Source of the DNA: an uncultured Treponema sp.
GTDB taxonomy: Bacteria; Spirochaetota; Spirochaetia; Treponematales; Treponemataceae
Length of the DNA stretch: 64,000 bases
Reading direction: 5' to 3'
Assembly (NCBI GenBank): GCA_937877515.1
Contig: CALFIX010000059.1
Span: forward strand, 20,563-84,562
The notes under the pieces were generated by a model. That model saw only the letters and a list, made by a program, of their open reading frames with translations, was not told the DNA's origin and did no database searches. This document shows, in pieces, positions 58,590 to 64,000 of the stretch. Each line of letters begins with the position of its first letter. The stretch's first letter is position 1. The translations under genes were made by a program, and so were the position numbers.

Positions 58590-60560
58590 ATGAATAAAAA
58601 AATATTTTTTATTATTTCTTTATTTATTTTAATAGTCAATTTATTTACAGGCTGTTCAAAAAAATCAGAAGAAGGCAAAGGCTCTTATACTTATCGCACT
58701 GCAATTTCTGCACCTTCTACGTGGAGTCCTACGGACTGGAAAACGGCAGGAGAAGGTTTTATTCTTGCCAGAACCGTAATGGGTTTATATGACTTTGCCT
58801 TAAACAGTACAAAAGATGGATATGAAGTTGTTTGTGAACTTGCAGAAAAATTTCCAGAAGATGTAACAAAAGAATATAAGGGAAATAAAATTTATGGTGT
58901 TTCACAAATTGCAAATAATGGGCAAGCGTGGAGAGTAAAATTAATAGAAAACGCATGCTGGGATGACGGCACAAAAATAGATGCTCATGATGTGGAATAT
59001 AGTATAAGACAGTATTTAAATCCAAAGATGAAAAATTATAGAGCTTCAAATTTTTATGAAGGTCCTTTTGCACTTGCAAATGCACAAGATTATTATGATG
59101 GCATACTGGAAGATTGGAATAAAGTTGGTATAGAAGTAAATGATGACTATACGGTTACATTTATTTTAACAAAGCCAATAACAGAATTTTTTGCATATTA
59201 TTCTATGACAGATATTTTTTTAATAAAAGAAGATTTATATGAAGCAAACAAAAAACAGACAGGCGACATTATAAAAAGCGCTTACGGCACAACATTAGAA
59301 AATTCTGCTTCGTATGGACCGTATAAAATTGTTTCTTTTCAAAGTGATAAATATATAAAGCTGGAAAAAAATCCAATGTGGTACGGTTGGACAGACGGAA
59401 GACATGAGGGACAATTTCAGACAACAGGATATGATGTTCAATTTATAACAGATCACAATACAGTGTTAAATTTATTTTTGCAGGGAAATTTAGATACTGT
59501 TGGTTTAAATATTGTAGACTTACAGCGATTTGGAAATAGTGACTACAGAGTTAATACTCCAGAAAGTTATACTTGGAGATTTAGTTTTAACAGTGACAAA
59601 AAAACTTTAAAACAAGAAGAATCAGAAGGAATAAATCATTCACTTTTAGCATATACAGACTTTAGACATGCTATAGCTCTTTCTTTGGATAGACAAAAAT
59701 TTGTAGATACAGTTTCTCCAATGCATGATGCAGGTTATGGCTTATTAAATTATCTTTATATTGCAGATCCGGAGAATGGAATAAAATATCGTGAAACAAA
59801 AGAAGCTCAGGATGTTTTACTTTCGCTTTATGGTGTTTCTAGTATGGAAGATATTACGGGCTATGACATAAAGAAAGCTCGTGCCCTTTTACAAAAAGCG
59901 TACGATGAAGCTTTAGCTTCTGGAGATATTCATGAAGGAGATAAAGTGCAGCTAGACTACCACACGTATAATACGAGTGAAACAAATATGCGTATGGTTG
60001 CATTTTTGCAAGACGCTGTAAATGAAGCTTCTAAAGGCACAGCCTTAGATGGACAAATTATTGTTAAACAGATTACAGATGAGAATTATCTTTCTAATAT
60101 GAGTGCAGGAAAAGTTGATGTTGCTTTTAGTGCCTGGGGCGGTAATAGTTATAACCCTTATGGAAGTCTTTGGTGTTATTGTTCTACCGATGCAGTTCAG
60201 GAATATGGTTTTAATCCAGAAATAGAAATACTTACAATAAACATTAATGACAAAAAAGAAACATTAAGTCTTTCAGGATGGTATTCAGAATTATGTGAAG
60301 GAAAGTATTCTAATTCATCTCTGGATGTAAGAAATAAAATTCTTTCTTCATGTGAAAAAGCTATCCTAGAAAAATATTGTGCTGTTCCTGTTACTTATGG
60401 AACGTCAGCTTCTCTTAATTCTCAACGCATTGTAGAAGGTTCTGAAAACTTTGTAGATGATCTTATTAAGTTTGGTGGTGAACGTTTTAGAACCTTTACA
60501 ATGGATGATGCTGAATGGGCTTTATACTGCAAGCAGAATAAAAATCAGCTTGCATATTAA
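58590..60560 (+). CDS. Oligopeptide/solute-binding lipoprotein (SBP_bac_5 family)
   Basis: A 656-residue ABC-type binding lipoprotein. The leader ends in the lipobox FTGC at Cys22. Family features are CWDDGTKIDAHDVEYSIRQYL, YGPYKIVSFQSDKYIKLEKNPMW, FRHAIALSLDRQKF and the late AFSAWGGNSYNPYG. It is related to OppA/DppA, but longer than most. ATG 58590 is chosen because GAGGGGG lies just upstream; an ATG at 58575 overlaps that site. No permease or ATPase genes adjoin, so it uses a distant transporter. Peptides are the usual ligand; nickel or sugars are possible for this fold. Confidence 0.88.
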   Translation: MNKKIFFIISLFILIVNLFTGCSKKSEEGKGSYTYRTAISAPSTWSPTDWKTAGEGFILARTVMGLYDFALNSTKDGYEVVCELAEKFPEDVTKEYKGNKIYGVSQIANNGQAWRVKLIENACWDDGTKIDAHDVEYSIRQYLNPKMKNYRASNFYEGPFALANAQDYYDGILEDWNKVGIEVNDDYTVTFILTKPITEFFAYYSMTDIFLIKEDLYEANKKQTGDIIKSAYGTTLENSASYGPYKIVSFQSDKYIKLEKNPMWYGWTDGRHEGQFQTTGYDVQFITDHNTVLNLFLQGNLDTVGLNIVDLQRFGNSDYRVNTPESYTWRFSFNSDKKTLKQEESEGINHSLLAYTDFRHAIALSLDRQKFVDTVSPMHDAGYGLLNYLYIADPENGIKYRETKEAQDVLLSLYGVSSMEDITGYDIKKARALLQKAYDEALASGDIHEGDKVQLDYHTYNTSETNMRMVAFLQDAVNEASKGTALDGQIIVKQITDENYLSNMSAGKVDVAFSAWGGNSYNPYGSLWCYCSTDAVQEYGFNPEIEILTININDKKETLSLSGWYSELCEGKYSNSSLDVRNKILSSCEKAILEKYCAVPVTYGTSASLNSQRIVEGSENFVDDLIKFGGERFRTFTMDDAEWALYCKQNKNQLAY

Positions 60561-60571
60561 GCAGTAAAAGA

Positions 60572-61804
60572 TTAGTTGTGAGAAAGCCTCCAGTCTATTG
60601 TCTTTTTTAAGTATTCAATGTAAGAGTCGTCTTTGCACATTGTTTTTCCATCTGCATTGGAAAGCTTTGCAACAGGGCGACCATTACATTCAGAAACCTT
60701 CATAACAATGTTAAGAGCTTCTACATCTGTGTCATTTGCAATATATGTTCCAATTCCAAAAGCAACTTTTATGCGACTTTTAAAATGCTCATAAAGCTTT
60801 GAAGCTCTTTCAAAATTTAGGCTATCGCTAAAAAGCAAAGTTTTATTCTTTGGATTAACACGTTCGTCACGATACGTTTTATAATAACTTTCAAAATGAT
60901 TTAACCAGGCTTCTCCCCATTCATAAGGGTCTCCAGAGTCATGACGTACACCTGCAAAACTTACAGAGTATGTGTAGCCCATGTCCAGGTGTGCAGTCTG
61001 ATCGCCAATTGTGTCTGTAAGATAAGTGCCGTTAAATACTCCATATTCCTTTGTCCATGCATCCATTGCGAGCTTGTTAGAATAAGCCGGATTGTACATG
61101 GGGTTTCCCTGACCTACACACATTATAAATTCGTGTGCCATTGTACCAACTGGAGTAACATTAAACTTTTTTGCAAGCAAAACATTAGATGTACCAATGC
61201 ATTTTGAATCTTTGTAGTTTGAATTGTTTTCACATAAAGTCTTTACAGCAAGTTCCTGAGCCTCTGCACTAAGACGACGACGTAAACCAAATTCAGAAAA
61301 AATTCCTAAGTTATATGTACCATCTATAAGCCATGTAGTTTTTTCTTTTAGCTTTCGTTTGTATTGTTCAAAAAGTTCGTCATAGTTATAACTCATGCGA
61401 TAAAAAACTTCATTAACTATAGCAAGTACAGGTATTTCATACATAGAAGTGTTTAACCAGTTGCCTTTGACTTCTATAGAAAGTCCACATTCTGATTCAT
61501 TTGTAATTGAAAATTCCTCATAGCGTGGTTTCCAAATACGAAGATGGTCTATGTAATCTTCATGTAACCATTCAATTTTAGAAAGATAAATAAGTTCGTC
61601 TTCATTAAAACGAAGATCACAGTAGTGTTTTATTTGTTCCTTTATTTCTAGAATCATTTCTTCTGTAAATTTTGTATCTTCATTTCTACATTTAAAAGAC
61701 CAGTTTGTTTTGTATGAAGGAAACTGATGGTAGATTGCCTGACCCATAGAAAATTTATAGAGGTCTGTTTCTAAAAGGCTGGTGATTATGGCATGTAGCT
61801 TCAT
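60572..61804 (-). CDS. pncB: Nicotinate phosphoribosyltransferase
   Basis: Makes nicotinate mononucleotide from nicotinate and PRPP, using ATP, in NAD salvage. The 410 residues begin LLETDLYKFSMGQAIYHQFPSYKTNWSFKCR and include FSEFGLRRRLS, GTSNVLLAKKFNVTPVGTMAHEFIM (the His that is phosphorylated in this family), HDSGDPYEWGE and FGIGTYIAND. A GGGAG site precedes the ATG. It follows the P83/100 gene by 19 bases and is probably co-transcribed. Confidence 0.95.
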   Translation of the reverse strand: MKLHAIITSLLETDLYKFSMGQAIYHQFPSYKTNWSFKCRNEDTKFTEEMILEIKEQIKHYCDLRFNEDELIYLSKIEWLHEDYIDHLRIWKPRYEEFSITNESECGLSIEVKGNWLNTSMYEIPVLAIVNEVFYRMSYNYDELFEQYKRKLKEKTTWLIDGTYNLGIFSEFGLRRRLSAEAQELAVKTLCENNSNYKDSKCIGTSNVLLAKKFNVTPVGTMAHEFIMCVGQGNPMYNPAYSNKLAMDAWTKEYGVFNGTYLTDTIGDQTAHLDMGYTYSVSFAGVRHDSGDPYEWGEAWLNHFESYYKTYRDERVNPKNKTLLFSDSLNFERASKLYEHFKSRIKVAFGIGTYIANDTDVEALNIVMKVSECNGRPVAKLSNADGKTMCKDDSYIEYLKKTIDWRLSHN

Positions 61805-61823
61805 TTTTTTGTTCTCCCATGGT

Positions 61824-63302
61824 TTACTTTTCGTTAGAAGTAGTTATAACTTTTGTTTTGGAATTATTCCATATTGAAGTTAAGTCTTGTAAGTTTAAAA
61901 GCTGATTTTTTCCACTTGAATCGCTTATAAGAATGCCATCTTGTGAAATATTTATCGGTGTAGATTCTTTTACAGCTATAGAACTTTTTGATTTTATATT
62001 TAAATTTTTATCGTAGATGGCAAGATAAAAAGATTTTCCGTCTTTTATAACAGCATAAAAATTTTCTCCGTAATTTATAAGTTCTGTTTTTTCAGAAAGA
62101 ATTTCTGCACTTTGCTTTTTTAGCTCTAATTTTTCTGTGTCTAAGAGGCAAAGTCTTACGGCAGATTTTTTATTATTTGTACCACAAACAGCAATAAAGA
62201 GTTCCGGATAATTTACAGTTCCTTCATCTTCCGTTGTAAGCGTAACATTTTGAACCGTATAGATTGAAGTGTTCCGTATTTGATTTACAGGAGATTTTAC
62301 AAGCACTTCACCAGTTAAAGCATTTACACTAAGTAGCTTATAAAATCCTTTTTTTTCATCTGCAACAAAAAGTCCTGTTAGTTTTTTAACTTCAGGTTTT
62401 TCTACAATATTTTCTTTGTCTTTTGCAATCTGAGCTTTGTCAGATTTAACTTCTTCTCTTTTTTTATCTGCAAGATTTTGTTGTTCTGCGGATTTTGCTG
62501 CTTCTTTTTGAGCTTGCTCAGTGTTTCCTGCCTTACGCTCTTCGGCTGCATTTTTTTGAGCTTCTTGTGCATTTTTTTGAGCTTCTTCCATTTCTCTTTC
62601 TTTTAGTTCTGTAAGTTGCTCACGAACATCAATGCCTTTGTCATCTTCTCCTTCTAAGGCTTCTATAACATTTTCATCACTTATTTCTGTAGTGTCTACA
62701 GAAGAAAGAGCATTTTCTACATATCCAAGTGGAATTACAATTTGAGTTTTTCCTGGCCAGTCTTCCCAATATGTACTTAAACCAACTTTTTGTTCCAAAA
62801 GATTTTGTGAAACAAGATCGTTAAATTTTTCTGTAAAGAAATTAATTTGACCACGATAAACGGCATTATATATTGTAATAAAAACAGAAAGTGTTTCTGC
62901 GTCCGTTTGCGAATATCCATACGAAGCCATAAGGTAACCTGTAAGGATTCTTCGTAGATTTTTTATGTGATCAACACCTGCATCTTCGTTTAAAATTAAA
63001 ATATCTCCAGAGAATTTTTGTTTATTCTCTTCGCTAATTGCATGAATTAATGTGTATTTGCCTTCCGGTTTTACTGTGACAGAAGTTAAGACATCTTCTG
63101 CAACAACACGGCCAAGTTCTGTTCCAATGTTTAATATAGATGACGCGCTTTCTATAACGGCATACGGTCCGCCATAGTTTTCAAATTCTATCTGTGAGTT
63201 AAGATTAGAGACATCTTCAAGTTCGCTAGTGTTTACATCTAAAGCGGTTGCAGTGAACGTTATTGTAAAAAAGCAAAGGATAGAACATAACTTTTTTTTC
63301 AT
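61824..63302 (-). CDS. P83/100-family protein with signal peptide and coiled coil
   Basis: A 492-residue spirochaetal protein related to Borrelia P83/100. After a signal peptide (CFFTITFTATALDV) it has an N-terminal domain (FENYGGPYAVIESASSILNIGTEL; VITGYLMASYGYSQTDAE-like stretch; STYWEDWPGKTQIVIPLGY) typical of the family, a charged Glu/Lys/Ala/Gln coiled-coil section at about 235-310 with the repeat EAQKNAQ, and a C-terminal propeller-like part. The family's function is unknown; Borrelia members are immunogenic. ATG 63302 is preceded by GGGAGA; a TTG 12 bases up would include that site. It is followed by pncB. Confidence 0.82.
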   Translation of the reverse strand: MKKKLCSILCFFTITFTATALDVNTSELEDVSNLNSQIEFENYGGPYAVIESASSILNIGTELGRVVAEDVLTSVTVKPEGKYTLIHAISEENKQKFSGDILILNEDAGVDHIKNLRRILTGYLMASYGYSQTDAETLSVFITIYNAVYRGQINFFTEKFNDLVSQNLLEQKVGLSTYWEDWPGKTQIVIPLGYVENALSSVDTTEISDENVIEALEGEDDKGIDVREQLTELKEREMEEAQKNAQEAQKNAAEERKAGNTEQAQKEAAKSAEQQNLADKKREEVKSDKAQIAKDKENIVEKPEVKKLTGLFVADEKKGFYKLLSVNALTGEVLVKSPVNQIRNTSIYTVQNVTLTTEDEGTVNYPELFIAVCGTNNKKSAVRLCLLDTEKLELKKQSAEILSEKTELINYGENFYAVIKDGKSFYLAIYDKNLNIKSKSSIAVKESTPINISQDGILISDSSGKNQLLNLQDLTSIWNNSKTKVITTSNEK

Positions 63303-63358
63303 ATCTTCTCCCAAGAGTTTATTTTGTGTTTTAAGTATAGCACAGAGTTTTATATTTG

Positions 63359-63673
63359 TTAGCCTAGAATTCGTTGAATTTCTTTTGTGACGTTACTAAT
63401 CAATTCATCTTTTATATTTTGCGGAATTTGTGATTTTTCGTCGTTTCGTATGTTTTGTGGGCAGCCTTTTTTTGAAAAAAGTGTTTCTGAATCTATATCT
63501 AATAAACGGGCGATTTCGTCTATTACTGCAGGTGGAGGAAAGGACACTCCGCATTCAATTGAGTTTATGTAATTGAATCCTTTATCGAGAGCTATTGATA
63601 AATCTTTTTGCGATATTTTTTTTTGCTTCCTATAGAATTTAAGATTTTCAATAAATACTTTTTGTATTCCCAT
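63359..63673 (-). CDS. XRE-family helix-turn-helix regulator
   Basis: A 104-residue DNA-binding protein. The first about 65 residues form a Cro/C1-type helix-turn-helix: FYRKQKKISQKDLSIALDKGFNYINSIECG, followed by AVIDEIARLLDI. The rest is a short charged tail with no known domain. It lies between P83/100 and the divergent unidentified gene at the window's end, and could regulate either. TATAAG is found six bases before the ATG with no ribosome site, so the transcript may be leaderless. Confidence 0.85.
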   Translation of the reverse strand: MGIQKVFIENLKFYRKQKKISQKDLSIALDKGFNYINSIECGVSFPPPAVIDEIARLLDIDSETLFSKKGCPQNIRNDEKSQIPQNIKDELISNVTKEIQRILG

Positions 63674-63729
63674 ACAGCTCTTATAAGGTATTTTGAGCTA
63701 AAAAGAACATTGTTTAACCGATAAATTGC

Positions 63730-63758
63730 TTGAAACACTTTAAAATAGTGTATATTAT
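63730..63758 (+). promoter_or_regulatory. Promoter upstream of the final, partial gene
   Basis: TTGAAA at 63730-63735 and TATTAT at 63753-63758 are 17 bases apart. The ATG at 63835 is 77 bases on, with GGAG at 63821-63824 as a weak, distant ribosome site. Confidence 0.5.
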
Positions 63759-63834
63759 GTTTAAAATTACTTGTTTTATAGTGATAATTTTGCTTAATTC
63801 GCTAAAAACGTGTTTATTTTGGAGTGTTTAACTT

Positions 63835-64000
63835 ATGACTCGTTACGCCCTGCTTTGCGGCTCAGCACCGAACGATTTTCGCCAGAAAAAGCTTGAAGAT
63901 TTACATAATGAACTTCTCAAAAAAGACTGCAAAGATGGCTGGCATGTAACGTGTTTTGCAAACGGCATTGACGAGCTGACTCTTGAATATGCGTTGAATA
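63835..64000 (+). CDS. Unidentified protein, 5' part only (runs off the window)
   Basis: An open frame of 55 codons to the end of the window, beginning MTRYALLCGSAPNDFRQKKL and continuing with DGWHVTCFANGIDEL. No signal peptide. The opening hydrophobic strand followed by CGSAPNDF and a charged helix recalls the start of caspase-like (C14) peptidase domains found in treponemes, but the catalytic residues are beyond the window, so I do not assign it. Codon use has more G and C than most neighbours. It is divergent from the XRE regulator. Confidence 0.65.
   Translation, partial: MTRYALLCGSAPNDFRQKKLEDLHNELLKKDCKDGWHVTCFANGIDELTLEYALN

Noticed and set aside
1..64000. tRNA, rRNA, CRISPR arrays, insertion sequences or prophage genes
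   Set aside because: Gaps between genes are short, and the two long ones show no cloverleaf, repeat-spacer array, transposase or phage gene.

Overview
The window is AT-rich chromosomal DNA, most likely from a host-associated, sugar-using Treponema (Spirochaetota). The signs are a P83/100-family protein (61824-63302), 7TM sensors fused to SpoIIE phosphatase or adenylate cyclase output domains, loosely conserved lipoprotein boxes, a poly-G tract inside a promoter, and the many plant-polysaccharide and alpha-glucan enzymes. It is gene-dense, with about 51 genes. I found no rRNA, tRNA, IS element, prophage or CRISPR array. The species is not determinable by reading alone.

Layout. 1-2001: proline synthesis (end of proA, proB, proC). 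2002-4241: GNAT acetyltransferase and DUF711 protein. 4471-9568: acyl-CoA synthetase, orphan PotD-like lipoprotein, Hsp33, Rsm22-like methyltransferase. 9557-14538: AraC regulator, GH31 alpha-glucosidase and GH13 neopullulanase-type amylase. 14551-15106: gene-free, with a possible structured RNA. 15107-21007: 7TM-SpoIIE phosphatase, HIT protein, patatin with a C-terminal barrel, D-lactate dehydrogenase. 21151-25555: sbcDC. 25622-34051: transaldolase-like protein, adenylate cyclase, deaminase, TSCPD protein, then an operon of YihU-like reductase, TauE/SafE exporter, L-fucose-isomerase-like enzyme and ROK regulator. 34057-37228: gluQ, a phosphatase-like protein lacking its catalytic cysteine, and a lipoprotein behind a poly-G promoter. 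37323-46955: DUF2971, GH43 arabinanase, Mn-type CDF exporter, pectinesterase-like protein, hybrid histidine kinase with response regulator, KDG-type sugar kinase, TIGR02757 protein. 47078-53268: acyl-CoA synthetase, exo/endonuclease/phosphatase-fold protein, oligoendopeptidase F, NAD(P)HX repair enzyme. 53341-60560: hypB, a TolC-MacA-MacB efflux operon and a peptide-binding lipoprotein. 60572-64000: pncB, P83/100, an XRE regulator and the start of an unidentified gene.

The main result is the 25.6-34 kb region. The transaldolase-like gene and the reductase-exporter-isomerase-ROK operon are separated by 3.5 kb. Each has a TTGACA-17-nt promoter whose -10 box runs straight into the same palindromic operator (half-site TGTTAATTAA). 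The enzyme set matches what is known of the sulfoglycolytic transaldolase (sulfo-TAL) route for sulfoquinovose: isomerase, sulfofructose transaldolase, sulfolactaldehyde reductase, and TauE-type export of dihydroxypropanesulfonate. The reductase has the SGG motif of its family replaced by a lysine-containing segment, as in YihU. No sulfoquinovosidase or importer is visible here, so the assignment is a strong hypothesis, not proof.

Other notable points are a probable phase-variable promoter (8 G between -35 and -10), a pseudophosphatase, a CBM2-like sensor domain on an adenylate cyclase, a cytoplasmic pectinesterase homologue with one catalytic Asp changed to Asn, several near-leaderless promoters, and two non-coding stretches that can fold into nested stems.
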